Positions 1-23,247 are shown, numbered from the stretch's first letter. The stretch: DNA of 64,000 bases from Gyrodactylus bullatarudis (GCA_012064415.1 SSNU01000119.1:658529-722528); one strand, 5' to 3'. The notes: a model not told the origin generated them from the letters alone. Made by a program: numbers and translations.

Positions 1-2680
1 GTACCGTCTTCACCTCTTTCACCCTTTTCACCGGGATCCCCGACCATACCATCGAACCCAGGGTCACCAGGAAGACCGAATTTAGTGTCGGGTCTTCTAC
101 CGGGATCTCCCTTTTCACCCTGCTCTCCAGGTGCTCCATTCTGGCCATCAGGTCCAAGATCTCCATTTTCTCCCTAAAATTAAGACAGATTTATTTTAAT
201 CAATATTCAGATTAACTGAAATTGGCTCACCTTGGGTCCAGGTATTCCTTGAACTCCTGGTTTTCCTTTTTCACCTGGCATGCCAGGACTTCCTCGACCT
301 CCAGGTTTTCCATCAGGGCCTTTATCACCCTTTTCTCCTATAAGAACTCCACGATCTTTTGGCTCAGCAGAACCAGGTTTACCTTTGGCTCCCTTTGGAC
401 CATCTAGGCCGATATCACCAGAAGGTCCATCTAAGCCATCACGACCAGGCAAGCCAGGCTCACCAGGACCACCTTGATTTCCAGGATCTCCAGGACTACC
501 AGGAGTTCCATCCATTCCATTCAAGCCAGGTTCACCTTTTTCACCCGTTTCACCTTTAGCACCAGGCTTACCAGGTTGACACTGGTTGCATGGTACACCA
601 TCTGGGCCCTTGTCTCCTTTTTCACCCTTGGGACCAGGCTGTCCAGGACCACCCAAGTCACCTTTATCTCCTTGGTTACCAGGTTCTCCTTTCATGCCTT
701 CAAAATTGGGACCAGGAGATCCCCTGGCACCCTTAATTCCTGGTTTGCCCATTAGACCTTTATCTCCCTTTTCTCCATAGATGCCGGGATTTCCATTAGG
801 TCCTTTAATACTTTTACCTTCTTCTCCTTGATCTCCTTTTGGACCTGGATTACCTCTGGGACCATGAGGACCAACAGGACCGTCTCTACCTGGGTCTCCG
901 TCATCACCAGGCTCACCTTTCTCTCCCATCATCTCAACTTGACAGTTGTTACCAGGTTCTCCTTGAGGTCCAGGCTGACCGATTTCTCCTTTGTATCCTG
1001 GTTGACCAATTGAACCTGGAGTGCCAGACATACCCTTTTGGCCTTTATTGCCTGGCTTTCCACGTTCTCCTTGTGGACCAGAGATTGTTCCTACGCATGT
1101 GCTTCCACCCTAATAGGATTTGTAGTTTATTAATACTTAAACGTGATGAATTAAACTGTTCACTTACTCCAGGTTCTCCATCTTGACCTGGCTTTCCAGA
1201 AGGTCCTTTATCACCATCAAATCCCATTTCACCTTTATCTCCAGGTGGACCTTTTTCTCCTTGAGTACCATCACGTCCAGGTTGACCGTCAGCACCTTTA
1301 GGGCCTTTTAATCCCATGAGACCTTTGGGACCCTAAAAAATAAGAGATTAAAACTCATAATTTGTCAAAAATTAGATTAAAACTAACAGGCATTCCTCTA
1401 ACGCCAGGTTCGCCTTTTCTACCAGGATTTCCTCCATCTCCGTCCTTACCAGTCATTCCAAGATCACCTTTCTCTCCTTTAGGACCGGGTGGGCCAATTG
1501 AGCCTGGTTCACCCATCTTTCCTTTAGTGGTTATTGTTTGGACTGTAACACAATTCTGTCCTGGAGGACCTGGTTCGCCAGGATCACCAATTTCGCCTTC
1601 TTTCATATTCTCGAATTCGATTTCACCTGGATCACCTGGAAGACCTGGTTCTCCCTCGTATCCCGGAAAACCCTTGATTTATTTAGAAATAATAACAATT
1701 TAGTTTCAAAATAAAGATTCTAAATCAATTTTTCGAATCAAATTATTTGATAGATAACTTACTTTTAAACCAGGAAGTCCCAACTCTCCAGGTTCCCCAT
1801 GAAGACCTGGAGGACCAGGTTTACCAAAGTTACCCTTGAAACCTTTTTCACCTTTTGGTCCCTGAAATTAATCAAGAATTTGAAAAGTTCCTACAGATAT
1901 TTTGATGAAATTCTTACATCAGGTCCCTTTTGACCCTCACCAGAGTCACCAGGAGGACCGGCTGAACCTTCATCACCCCTCTGTCCATCAGCTCCAGGTC
2001 GACCTGGCTCTCCTGGGAATCCTGGATCACCTGCTTCACCCTAGAAATATCAGTATATAAATATATTATATTTTCAATTATATTCTTTTATCTTACAGGT
2101 TTTCCATCACACCCAGGATGGCCCTTTTCACCAGGTTTACCTTGTTCACCAGGATTTCCCTAAATTGAGAGAACAACAGTTAATAGTTTAATCGTTTGAG
2201 AAATGAAAAACAACTCACTGGTTCTCCATGCTGGCCTGGATTACCTTGCTGACCAGGGATACCCTTGAAGAAGAGAAAAAAATTGCTCGCTCATTTCTCA
2301 AAGTAAAAATACAGGCTTAAGCTAACCTTGTCACCTTTAGGTCCCCTTTCTCCGTTTATTCCGTCTCTTCCTCTGGCTCCCATTGGACCTTGTTGGCCAA
2401 TGAAGCCGGGGAAACCTCGATTACCTTTAAGACCAATTGGACCTGGTTCTCCTTTAGGGCCAGGATCTCCCTGAACTTTATTACATCGACATGATCCTGG
2501 CGCACAGTCCACTGAGCAATTGTAGGATCTCTCATATTGCTAGTTTGGAATATCAGATTATCAATTCAAAAGAAAAGACAATGAGATAACCATAAAACTT
2601 ACCGAATTACTAATGCTTAAAAATAATGTAAAAATTACACACAAAGTTAGAAACTTTGAATGCTTTGGAAGAATCTCCAT
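1..2680 (-). CDS. Collagen IV alpha chain, gene 1 (5' part; 3' end beyond window)
   Basis: Secreted basement-membrane collagen chain. The ATG at 2680 opens a hydrophobic signal peptide ending near SISNS. A short 7S-like segment follows with the cysteine run [12 protein letters not shown], then Gly-X-Y repeat with the short interruptions typical of type IV. Ten exons are visible: 2603-2680, 2327-2539, 2219-2263, 2097-2159, 1918-2040, 1763-1861, 1388-1672, 1168-1332, 231-1109 and 1-173. Every internal exon is a multiple of 3, all introns are phase 0, and helix exons begin on a Gly codon. Several are multiples of 9 (45, 63, 99), as expected of collagen exons. Introns are 55-90 nt. The NC1 domain lies outside the window, so the type IV call rests on the 7S-like start, the interrupted helix and the neighbouring type IV genes. 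Its start is 387 bp below the stop of gene 2 on the same strand. Confidence 0.85.
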
Positions 2681-3066
2681 GGTCTCTTTCTCTTTTTATC
2701 CAATAAGCTCGGAAATCTGACAGGAAAAAAGAGAAAATTTATTAATTTCAATGAGTAATGTGCTTCAAATATGAATGAAAATAAAGGAGTAATTAGATAA
2801 TAGTTTTTTTTAATTTCGAAAAAAAATCTTTAGACAATTGACTTGAGTCCGAGTTTCAATCTTCTTTTCCAATGTGAATAACAACCTGAATAATAAAACT
2901 GACAATATTTTTACATAGGCTGATATTTCATCCTTTCATCTTTACTGATGAGAGAAATACGAAGTATTGTAATAATAATTATAATTATAGTAATACAGTC
3001 ATTTGATCATAACTGTATCATGACTTTAAAAGATTTAGTGAATTCCTTGAGTTCATATTAATTTAG
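2681..3066. other. Spacer between tandem collagen IV genes
   Basis: This 386 bp AT-rich stretch separates the stop codon of gene 2 from the start codon of gene 1, both on the minus strand. It must hold the 3' UTR of gene 2 and the promoter and 5' UTR of gene 1, unless the two share a transcript. I see no extra coding sequence and no recognisable promoter motif. Confidence 0.5.
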
Positions 3067-11413
<8,347 letters not shown>

Positions 11414-14400
11414 TAAATATCCTGAAATAATGTTGAGATTAGTAGACGAATATGGTCCAAAGATTAATCAATTCAAATTATTAATTTTTACTTGAAATGG
11501 ACTCACGAGTATTTCTGGGTGTGTTTTCTAATAAAAATTTGATATTCTGTCTGCAGTCTTATTCCAGTAAATCTTTCTTTTGTTACATAAACTTTTGAGA
11601 ATAGAGTCCGTGTGGAGGAAATATCCAGATTGCTTGTGACACGTTTTTCGAGTTTCACTGGGTGTACAGCAGCGAATTGATTGATTCAAGCTTTTTCAGA
11701 GTTTTTTGGCCAGAGTGAATCCCTTTTCAGGCTTATTCTAGTTTCACCATTTTATTGAATAGTTTAATACAAAACCCTATCATCTATACAACCAAGTATG
11801 GATGGTACAAAATCCTATCGTATATCAGAATACATTTTTGCATAGATTCTATCTTTCCTGCACATACATGCATGTATTTTGTCCAAATGTATGAATCGGC
11901 CAATGAAATTCATTTGTATTCATTCATAGGTTACATTTGTACATATTAGTTGTATGTATTTTTCCTCAAGGAAATTTTATTGTTATTCTACTTTTTGAAG
12001 ATTTGAACAAAATTTTGGGAGATATTTTTCAAGGGATAACTAGGCCCTGCTCAAAAGTATTTACTTTTCAATTTAATCAGGTGAATGGAATTTTATTGTA
12101 GGCTTTTTTTACCAAGCCATAGGCATTGAAATAGAGAGGAAAAGGGAGATGGTTGGTTTATTTTTTCTTCTGAGGTCAACCTACACTTCTATAATAATAA
12201 TAATAATTGTAATAAGGGGAGTAAATCTATCGAATATGCTTCCCTCTTAGCTAACATACACATTTTCCATCCTTTATGACAAGGAGATTTTTTTCCAACA
12301 AAAAAATCCATACACAAACCAAAAAAAGAATTCTAACCTTCTAACCCCAGCTGTTAACAGTACAGTAACAAAAGTATCCTTAGGTTGACACCTATTCATG
12401 AACTTTAGAGGGTTTTGCGTATTTTTCAAATCCTCTCGAAGATAATTTTGGGTTCAAATACTTTATTATTTGATAATTTAGTATTTAATCCCGCTTAACA
12501 TGCTAACCATGCAAATCAGGTGATTTTAGGAAAAATGACGTACTTTAATGCTTCCACTAAAAGAACAAGGCAAATGTTTCTTTCAGAGCTTCACTTTGAT
12601 TTTCAGTTATAGATGAAGAAAAAATTGTATTAGCCGAATTATTTTCCAATTTTGAACACATGTTATACACACAGCACGCAATGTCCGAGAAATTTTTGAT
12701 TTTTTGAATGAAAATTTTCATCCATTTTAAGGGGATTTCTTCCTTTGATTCCTTTGCTAATTGAATAAAGAAGGAAATTCGGATTGCTTTCCATGTCCAT
12801 TCGAGGGAGAATAATCCAAAACATTAGCTTGAATTTCTTTTATTTGAAAATCTTGTTGTTGATATTAGAATTATAAATAGCATGAATGTAACTAAGGGGA
12901 TAGCTGGGAGATTAAAAACATTCATACAGATCATATGCTTCTTTTGGATGAATTTATCTACAATTAATATTATTACAAGTTTGGATAACTGATTTATTTG
13001 ACATTATGTAATAACTTTTCATGAAAATGTCTTGCCAAATACTCCTAGACCATTGGAATGATTACAAAATAAATGCTGAAAAATGTTAGATACTCTAGAC
13101 ATTCTCTAATACTGACATTCCATTAGTTTATCTGTAATAAATAAGATTTTGATCAAAATTTCAGAATTTCAAATGCATTTTCTTCAATCTCAATAATCTC
13201 GATAAATAAAACACCTTTCTAATCCAAATAGCTTTAGATAGAATGGGTCTTTTACTATTATTCTGCAGTAACCCTGTAACTATAAAGTTGAGCATTAGGC
13301 CTTTAAAGGCTCAGAGAATTTGTCTGATAAAAAGTCATTTGGGAAATATAGCAATACATTTTACCAATATTCTTTTACAGACAAAATTTCAATATAGAAT
13401 AAAGATTAATTAATTCTTCAAGCAACTGTTTTCCAGTGATAAAGAATTTTCCAGACATTGAGAGAGTACCAAATCTTTCCAATTTGGCTAATGATAAATA
13501 TCTCTTGTTAGTGTGATGTGTCTGAAAAAAGTCTACGAGATTAAAAAATTAAAAGTTTATAAAGGGGAGAGATGCCAAAAGTAAGAAATTAAAGGGAAGT
13601 GCAAAAGTTGAAAAAAGAGAAATTCTTTTTGACACCGAATATATTTTTGTTCTATCGGCATTCATAGGGAAAACCATCCTTTCGTAACTGAAATTGAATC
13701 GTCTATTTCTTCAATGAACTCTCCCAGGTATTTGAATGTGATTGCTTTTGAGATTCCTTTTGATAATCAATCACAATCCAAGATTCACATGGCCCACTTC
13801 AACTAAATGAAATATCAAAACGAGTTCTATAAAGGCCAACTAGGGAATATTTCATGAGCGGTTTGTGTGTGTTAGAAACCTTAAGCGCACAAAATTTACA
13901 GAATATCACGCTACAATATCTCAAAACTATTTTAGATATCAAATCAAATGCCTAGTTCCCATTTAAAGAATGAAAACCTTTTTTTGAATTTTCAAAATTA
14001 AACTGCCGTCAAATTAGGGATATCTTCTAAGTGCTATCACCTCGTTCAGTTCAAATTGTATTTGATAAAAAATTCCCACATACCACCAAATGCGGCATAT
14101 ATATTCTTGATGAATCATCCTAGTAGTGACTAAAATATTTTATCAATACCATTCTTTACTAGCCGAGAATAACTCAAAATCAGGGTGAGAAGAATCCATT
14201 TTAGGCTTGCAATTTTTAACAGTATTACAGCTATAATTTTGTGAAAAAGGTATAGTTATATTAACGCAATTATTTTTGGTTCAGGAGTCAATCAGTTATC
14301 GATCAAAAATAGGCTATTTAGCATAGAGTTCATATTCGGATCCTGAACGTTCGAGCCCTCTCACATCTTAAAAATTAAAATGCCTCCAATTCGTAAAAAT

Positions 14401-15138
14401 CATTTATATTCCCAAATTCATTGAGATTAGCTCAAACTGAACAAGAAATATCTTGAAGATTTCCTACATGCCTAAGAATAAACATAGACATTGTTTTAAT
14501 CATCAGATCACAATAACAATTCTCTCTTAAATGTCCATAAAACCCTTGAAACATGAAGGAGTACTTTAGGAAAATCATGAAAATATGCAGAATTTATTAT
14601 GCCCATCGCCCATAAAGTGGAGTATAATCTATCTGGGGGTAAAAACAATTTGGTTTAAAATGTCTAGAATTTATTTATAATAGCAATCATTTTCACTGAT
14701 AATAATCTAATCTATGTGCAATGTATGTATATTACTGAATGGTGAAGCAGAAATCATACCTCATCATTTTCAAACTATGTACTTTTCATGTAAAAAGCCC
14801 ACAAGAAAATTTCATTTAAAGAACACAACAGAAATTAGTTGACTAGTAAAAGATCTTTAATAATGACAGGAAACCTCCAAATAACGATGATCTCAGATGC
14901 CTGTCGTTAAGAAAACTCTCCAGACATAAGGAATCTGTCATAGAAATCTATTATCCTCCCTAATAAGGACCAGGGTTCTATGTCATGAGATTGAAAAAGT
15001 CCAAAGAAATTATCTCAGATCATGCTTCGGCGACTTCTCCTAAAATGAGCTACTTGAAAAAGCCAACTTCTGCCATCCCACAAACTCGTTCTCCAATTAG
15101 AATCTTTGCAATTTCGGAGGATATTCTTCTCCCTTTTT

Positions 15139-15534
15139 CATCAAGGTATAAAAATTATCTAAAGATTTTTTTGGTAATCGATTCACTTTCAAAAAGAAAA
15201 GAATTCGAAAAAATTTTCTGGGAAAATTTGTAGACATTTCAAATTTTGAGCTTGTGCAATTTTTTGAGTTCATAATTTTTGTTGATTTCAAGGGGGTGAG
15301 ATGTTCTGATCAAAATGAAGGTTTTTTTTCAAAAAAATGAAGCATAGTTAAATTCCTTGTCTGTTGATGATCCAGAAAAATAACACTTGGTTCCTCTCAC
15401 CCCCTTGAAATAAAAAAAAATCGCGCCGGCTCGAAATTTAAAATGTCTCCAAATTTCTGCAGAAAATTTTTTTCTCTTGAATCAGTTACCAAGACATCTT
15501 TAGAAATTTTTTATACTTTAATGAGGTTTTTGTA
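15139..15534. repeat. Fold-back inverted repeat 1
   Basis: The left arm (about 15139-15300) and the right arm (about 15396-15534) are imperfect reverse complements around a 95 nt loop. The inner 16 bp match exactly: ATTTCAAGGGGGTGAG at 15285-15300 and its complement at 15396-15411. Outward, matching blocks include AAATGTCTnCAAATTT, TTACCAA, ATCTTTAGA and TATACnTTnATGA. There is no open frame between the arms. The layout fits a non-autonomous fold-back or MITE-like element. I did not find a clear target-site duplication. Confidence 0.7.
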
Positions 15535-18500
15535 AAAATCATGAATTCTCAAATTCATCGAAAACAGCTTTACATACCAGGCGCTCATATTGAAAATTTC
15601 CTTTTTGATTCAAGTTCTCACCTAGAGTAAGGATTTAGATTTAGATTGTCAGACAAAACCTTTTAATTTTGCCAGTTACCAAAAGATTTCTTTTATTTCT
15701 TCCAGTTGTGAGAGGGCTATTTTTAGAAGAAACATAATTTATGATTACAAGAGATGAATAGGAATTTCTTGTCAAATGAATTTCCTTAAACATGATTGGT
15801 TCTATGCGAAAATTATTAGAATGAAATGTTTATTCTGATAGCCCTGATCGAGTCCCATATTCCCTACATACATATAAATGCCTTAGAACAATGGGAAAAA
15901 TGATTCTTGTTTTGTTACTTATCTAAATTCCTTTGACAATTTTGGCCACTGGAAGTTATATTTGATTTCCATGTAAATTTCTTTTAGATTATCTCCTTAG
16001 CTAAGTATATATACAGATTCATGTAAAATTTAACATGTTTTTTTCCCACATACACACTCTCACTCTAAATCTGTATAAAGAAAAGCGATTTTGTCTGACT
16101 TTATTCCTGTTTTCGTCTCAGACTTCATGTGAGATGAAACAAGTAAATCTGCCTCACTCCCCACCCTTACAGTTATCTTTAAAGAAATCTCTTTTTCGTT
16201 TTATTCTGATTGAAATCACGAGAAAATTCTTGAAAAATTCAGACAGGTAGGTTCTGGCTTAATTAGCATCATTATTAATACTTTTTATTTATGATGCTAC
16301 ATATATAGCCATGTTTGGCTTCTCTTTACTACTTGGCTACTTAACTAAGCAATGCGTGATCAAATAAAAGAGATAATACCTTCAAACCAAGTAATATTAT
16401 GATAAAGATTTTGTTAAAGGAAATACATTTGTAGAAAGCCCTCATTACGAAGAAAAAGATTCTGTAACACCCGGAGGAATAAACAAAAATATCAATCATA
16501 TTTCTTGTTAGGTTATTTCTTGAAGGTCAACTGAAGGGGAAAGAGAGTTTGGTTGCGATAAAAACTGAATTTCTTCATGTTGAACAGGGGAATTTCATTC
16601 TTATCAAATTAGATTAAACAGGGTTTACCAATTCGATTAAAGTACAATTATGTTTCAGATTCATTTTCTGTTTATTCAATCAAATTACAATTTGATAAGA
16701 CTCTCTCATCAATACACGATTAGACCTTAGGAATTCAATTCTGGTCATTTCCACTGAAAGTGTAAGATATTGGGGCTTCTGTTCGGTTTTTTTTTGTTGA
16801 AATATTAAAAGTTGAGTCAAGAAATACAGGTTGAATTTGCTGAAAATTTTGAAAGTATTCAACCATTTATGAAATCATTTAGATAGCTCAGACATATGTT
16901 CATATATGTCAACAACTTTTTTATCATTGAACCAAGTTCTTGAAATGTGTAACCCTAATTATAAAAAAATCTTTGATAGGAAAAAATCATGGTTAAAAAG
17001 TTCACGTCTCAACCAATGTTAGATGACCACAATCATCCAAAAGAATTGAATTGAGTTCTGACGCGCTCAGCTGTATAAATGATCATACAATCTGATACTG
17101 AATAAAAGGCTACAGATCACTGAGAGGAAGCTGATGTTTTCAATTTGAAAAGCAGTTTTCATGTCACACACGAGTGATAAATGTTATCCTGACCATATAA
17201 CACAAAACACTGTAAGATGTCTGCTAGACGAATTTTCTTTTGAAGATTAGATATATACACACAGAAAAAACGCTCAGTAGGCATTGCATGGGATCACCTC
17301 TTATTCATCTAATAGATTTCTACGCTCCAAAATGCCCACGCACAAAATTTGCCTTCCTTGTACACAGAGGTAATAATTGGATACAAATATTGACGCAAAT
17401 AAACGATAGATAACTTCTGTCTGAAACCCATCTCTTTTTATAACATGTTTAGACTAGCGTTCATATCACCTTAAATTATTGGAATAATAATATTCATCCA
17501 ATATGTACACATAGCAATGAAAAATGTTACTTTAGCCAGGAATTACAGAAGCAGCAAGTCCAAATTCTAGTATCTTGTAACAAGAGAATAATCTTGTTTT
17601 TAATTAAAACAAACAGCAGATTTATTTCATGTGTATTTTTTACCACCTCAGACAATTCTTCTTTCCATGAACTAATCCAATTTTTTTTCTCGGCAAAAAA
17701 TACATTTTACAAATGTTTTGGTTTTAATATTTTCTCCTCGTTGTTAATAAATAGACAGAGTCATAAAGATCAAGTAGAAAAAGTTGAAATTTTTTATAAA
17801 ATTATCACCTGTTTGGTTGGCGCTATACATGAATTTATTCATCTCGAAGAAATTTATCAAACATGTGTTTTTTACAAATACAAAATCTTGTAAATCTCTC
17901 TGACAAAGATTTCGTTCGCATCTTCAAGATCTCGCAAAAGATGTTGATAGGTTAACATATTTCATTTTTTGGATTTGCAGAAAATAATTCCCTCCATCTG
18001 CTATTCATTAAAGACTTTAATCTAGTAATTAATAAAGGCTGATTCTAAATTATCAATATAAAAAAATAATGGCGAGTATACTCGACCGCATTTTCATTGA
18101 ATGAAAACCCGACTTCTAAGCAGGAATGTGTCTGATAGACTAAAGCCTGTTTAGGGAACTAGAAAAAAATATCATGGTGTAATCCTAGCTTTTCAATAGC
18201 TCTGTAAATAATAATTTTCAACTTTAATTTTATTAACAAAACAATAAAGATTACATTTCCGATACAGACAGTGAGAAAGTTTGTCTACTGTATTCTTGAA
18301 GATAAAAGGAGTTATTGTTATATGAGTATTTTACAACCGTACTTTATCCTATATTAAACTTGATCATAACAGATGAATGTGCATACGAAACCAGCCCAGT
18401 TATTTTTTCTTATCTTTCCACTTCTTCTGTTAAACTCTTATTGAAAATAATAATATTAAACATTCATTTTTACCCGATAAACCAGGAAATAATAATGGAA

Positions 18501-20587
18501 ACCATTATTTTCCTGCAGTGCACAAAACATTTTTTTTGATTTCACATACGAAAAAAAGAATACCCTTTTGATGTAAATAAATAGATAAGAGGAAAATAAT
18601 TGTATTTTAGATGAAATTTGACAGACAACCTTTTTTATCTTTCCTTAGATTATTGAGCAGAGCATTTTGATTTCTGTCGTGTTTTTGCAATATGCAGATT
18701 TGGTAAATACGATCATAAAGCCCAATACTTGTACTCAGGATTCCGAGTTAGATTGGTTCCGTTTCGATGTACATATTAAAGAAAATACTAAAGCTTTCAG
18801 ATAAGAATTATCTGTTCTTTAAAAAAAGTTCGCCAAATTTCCACTTTATCAACGTTTAAGGTCAAAAATGAAGTTGTGAGAGAACCGTCATCTTTATGAC
18901 TTCCATTATGACCAAAAATGGCTCGATTTCTCAAAACTTATGTTGGATTTCTGTAAATTTCTCTAGGTATATTCGAATACCAAATTTTAGCTTTGAAAAC
19001 TTCGAAAAAAAATTTGAGGCTTGAAAAACTAGAAAATTATTCTTTTAACAACGTATTCGTTCATTTTAAGATAAAAAGATCTGAAAAATATTTGAGTTTT
19101 TTGACTATCCAAAGAGAAAAATTGAGTTTCTTTCATAAAAACTATTAAATTCTCATCTTCATGTTCATTTATTTTAGATATAACTCTCCCCTGGCATATT
19201 ACATAAACTCTCTCTGTCAAAGTGCACACACCTAATTTGGCAATGAATATGTGCTTGAATAACAAATGTATACGAATGTACAAGAAAAAAAGTGATTTTT
19301 ATAAATATTCCAGAGTTAGAGTTCATCATGACATGGATATTCGTGCATGTAATTACAAGGCTAAGAATTCGAATCATTACAATACAAATTCATTCATTAA
19401 GGTATGAGGGATTGCCACAAATTTCGGAAATGAACCTTGCATTTGTATTCTCTACTACATGCATGTAAACAATTTATTAAGTAAGAAAATTTTTAATTGA
19501 TTTAATCTACACAAATATTCAGGTTCTTTTGCAGCCTCAGTCAAAAAATACAACATTTACTTATTCGATGTAGGCTGTAATTCTTTTTACTAGATCAAGT
19601 TTTGTACCCAAATTCATCATCATTCTGTGGGAGAATTATTTATATTTATAGGCTGAATCTATATTCCCATTGTTCTTACTTACTTAAGTCATCTTTATAC
19701 TCTGTATCTCTGAAAAGATGAATCATAGACATTTTGGTCAAGAGTGTGTATCTTTACTTGCCCAGTAATGAGAATGCGTAATAAAGAGATTTATTGCCAG
19801 TTCGAAACACATTCGAAGCCATTCTAAATGGCTTAGACGTATATTATATTATTCACAAAGGATCATTAAAACCGTTTGTTAACAAGCTAGAAAAAGAAAA
19901 GGCTAAGGCGAAAAGTATTCGGGAAATTTATTAAATTATTTCCTGAAAGCAACATAGTTTATTACCCGTGGTTCATTTTTATTTAAATTACATGAATTTT
20001 TAGAAAAAAAACAGAGCTATAAAAAACTCGTTTAAAGTACACACAACTCTGGGATATTTAACTTGGTTTTTGTTTTGTAAAATGTTTATTCCTGATCTGA
20101 TCTGTACGTAATAAACAAGACTCAGCAGGTTTCTGGTTTATGCAAATAGATATATTTATTTACGAGAAACTCTTTTCATTTTTCTTTATGAGACAAAGTA
20201 TAATATATTATATCAAAGTTTATTATTTCCTTAAAAGGTTATGCTGGCTTTTCAAAATGTTATTCATTATTTATTTGAATTATGAGACTCGTGAGGAAGA
20301 AAATTCATTTACTTGTATTCCTCAGTGAGACAGATTTATGATTTTTCCACAGTTTACAACATTTTTCCTTAAACTGTCAAGGTTGGCATTTTTTCTCGAA
20401 AACTTGTGAGAAAAGTTGATCTACTAGACCTCGGGAATTTTGCTTAAGAAAATTTTTGTTCCATTGAGGAATATGAAATCGAGTTTATGATTTTTTAATT
20501 TTTCTTCAAGCTTTTACAAAAAGTCATAATTTTTGGGGTTGCTTCTACTATATTTCTCCCAAGAAATTTTCAAACTTATCTTTACAT

Positions 20588-21025
20588 CAGACTTGGATGA
20601 AATTTTGCAAAATTACTTGAATCGCCCATCGATATGATAAGTTTAATCTTCAAGTATTTTAATAATATCCCACCAAATTTCGCTTTGAAATACCTTTTAA
20701 TACCTCTGGAATAAGATGAACAAAATTGTAAAAATTTTCTAATTTAAAACGTTTTTTTAACGATCAAAATTGTAATATTCATGAAAAATAAGAGAAATAT
20801 CATTTTAACTATTGAAAAAACAATTTTAATAGGATTTAAGCGCTTCTTGTAACTTTTTAGGAAGAAATAATGTCAACATTAAAAAAAGTTTTTAATTTGA
20901 AAATTTTCACAATTTTGTTTATTATTATTATTTTAAAGCGAAATTTAGTGGGGTAATATTAAAATACTTGTAGATTACATTTATTATATCAATTCAAGTA
21001 ATTTTGCAAAATTTCGTCCAAGTCT
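20588..21025. repeat. Fold-back inverted repeat 2
   Basis: Arms of roughly 170-180 bp are imperfect reverse complements. The outer ends read AGACTTGGATGAAATTTTGC on the left and, complemented, AGACTTGGACGAAATTTTGC on the right. Further matching blocks include AAAATTACTTGAAT, CAAGTATTTTAAT, AAATTTCGCTTT and AACAAAATTGT. The outer ends differ from those of the element at 15139, so it belongs to a different family. It carries no gene, which suggests a MITE or fold-back transposon remnant. Confidence 0.75.
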
Positions 21026-23247
21026 AATATATAAGGCGTTTGTTTATTCACTTTTAGACATGGAACTTCAATTTATAATTGAGGCATTATTAATATGTGT
21101 ACAAGTTTATTGCATCTTATCAGTTCTCATTTAGGCAAGAGCAAAGTACAAGGGAAATTGTACAAGAAATTGTATATAAAATCCGTTATCTCGTCCTAGC
21201 CCCACTCCCACTTTCTCTCTCATGCAAACGTGCATCATGTTTTAAAAGCCTGTTTATGATACTTTGCTTGTATTGTTATCAAAATCAGTACATTCAATTA
21301 TTACGAAATAGCAATGATATTTTGAAAAGAGATACCTTAATAAAAAATTTGAACAAGAGATAAAGCATACTGTGTGCGTAAAATCCCACCTAAAAAGTAC
21401 TGAACACTGAATTTCCTGTTCATATTTTTTTCTCCCTTTTCAACATGTTGTTAATGTGGTTGTAAACTCTCTCTCTCTCTCCATGTCCATTACATTACAA
21501 GCATATATAGGGAGATAAAACGAAACCCGTTGAAGAATCTACAGATTTTATTATACCATGTCTGAGATGTAATTGGGAAGTTCTCCCTAAAGATTAAGTT
21601 CATGGATAGAAATCCAGACAAAAATTGTATAAAAAACAAAACAACAACGTGAAAAAATACCAAGTTCTTCTTTAATGATCTTTCTATGGGGTGGGAAGAC
21701 GGCAGAGGAAAAGGCAAGCTCCCCTGAAATCTGTTGTAGACAAGCATGAAAATGCCAGATTTATTACGTTCCATGTAAAAATTTTCAAGAGTCTGATTAA
21801 TTTACCTTTCTCTAACTTTTGTTAATAAGACGCTGGAAAAGTGATTTATTTAACTTATCAAGCGGACATTTGATTCATTCAATAGTTTAGCCTTGATGGT
21901 TTAAACCCTAAGCCAAAGTTACATCATAAACTGATGAATATGGCTTCGTAGTATTTCCTGACAGAAGTGAATTCATTTCATAACGAACAGATTTCATAAT
22001 TAAAAAAATATGTTGGAAGAAGAACACCACAGCAAGCTGGTGAATGTAAAATTGGTTTGAATTTTTCTCATCTGATTGCAGGCGGATCAATTTTTAATTT
22101 GAACAAAGGAATTTTAATTGAATGGCCTAGTTGTACTCTTTTGATTCGTTTCATAGGAAAAGAGCTAGCCTTAATAATAGATCACAAGCATTCTGCATGT
22201 CAACAGAATGGGAAAATATTTATTCATTGATTATAATTTTCCCAAAAATTAATTATAGCAAAGTGTGTATATAGAAAGTATTGAGGAAAGTTCACATGTC
22301 TCGCCAAGTCAAGTGAGTGGCTGAATTAATATTAGCCTTCCAAATGTTTTGGTTAATTTCTTTTCCTATAAATAAATATATAAGCCTTCTTCTACATTGA
22401 ATTGCATAGCTAAGAAGAAGGATCATTAGACTCTGTAGGATAACGCGTGACACTTTTCTCCAAATGTTTTCCTTAAAAAATACCAAATGTCTCTGAAATC
22501 ACAACGCCTAGCTTACGATAAAAAACAGTTTGTAATAAAGAGTTTATTGAACTGGAGAATCTGTTAATTAGATGAGACTGAAACCTGTTAGCTTAACGAA
22601 CGAAAAACAATAATGGGAACGTTATTTTTTCATTTATGGGTTTTGATGATGGCTGGCTAAGTCCAATCAATAGATAAATAAATATACACAATGTATATGG
22701 GGGAGGTTTTCTAAGAACTGGTTAGTCAGCCTAATAAAAATTTATATACTGAATTGTTGTTCACTATCTCCTTTCCCTGTTCCTATCTATTGGAAAGATG
22801 GGAAAATGGATTTGAAGCATTTCACTAAAACCATGCTTTACCAGGAAAATTTGCTTATAAACTCGTTCAGGGAAAGAATCATTTCGGTATTCGTCATCTT
22901 TTTGATTTTTTTTCTAATTTTAACCACTTTATTCTAGTACAAAAGTCTATTTCATAGAACAAGTGCTTTTGGAATTCAAACCTAACGCATGCATTCATTT
23001 CAAACTTTATATTGCCTGAGTATACCCAAAATGAACACTTTATCTGGATTGCATCAACTTGAATTCATTTTCAGATGGGCTGTAGGAATATTCATAAAAG
23101 GCTTTTCATGAAGGAATAAAATATATTACATTTTCTTGTAAAAAAGAGATTAAAAGCAAAATAAAATTTCTATTTATTATGGTAACATCAAAAAGAGTCA
23201 TTTAGAATAATGGATAAGAAAAATGATTCAGGCATTTCCTTATGATT

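Noticed and set aside
14335..14375. tRNA-like B box (GTTCGAGCCC)
   Set aside because: I found no matching A box or 7 bp acceptor-stem pairing at tRNA distance.
11755..21774. Short open frames of 60-100 codons in the 12.7 kb spacer
   Set aside because: They are low complexity, AT-driven, without homology, conserved motif or flanking splice signals.
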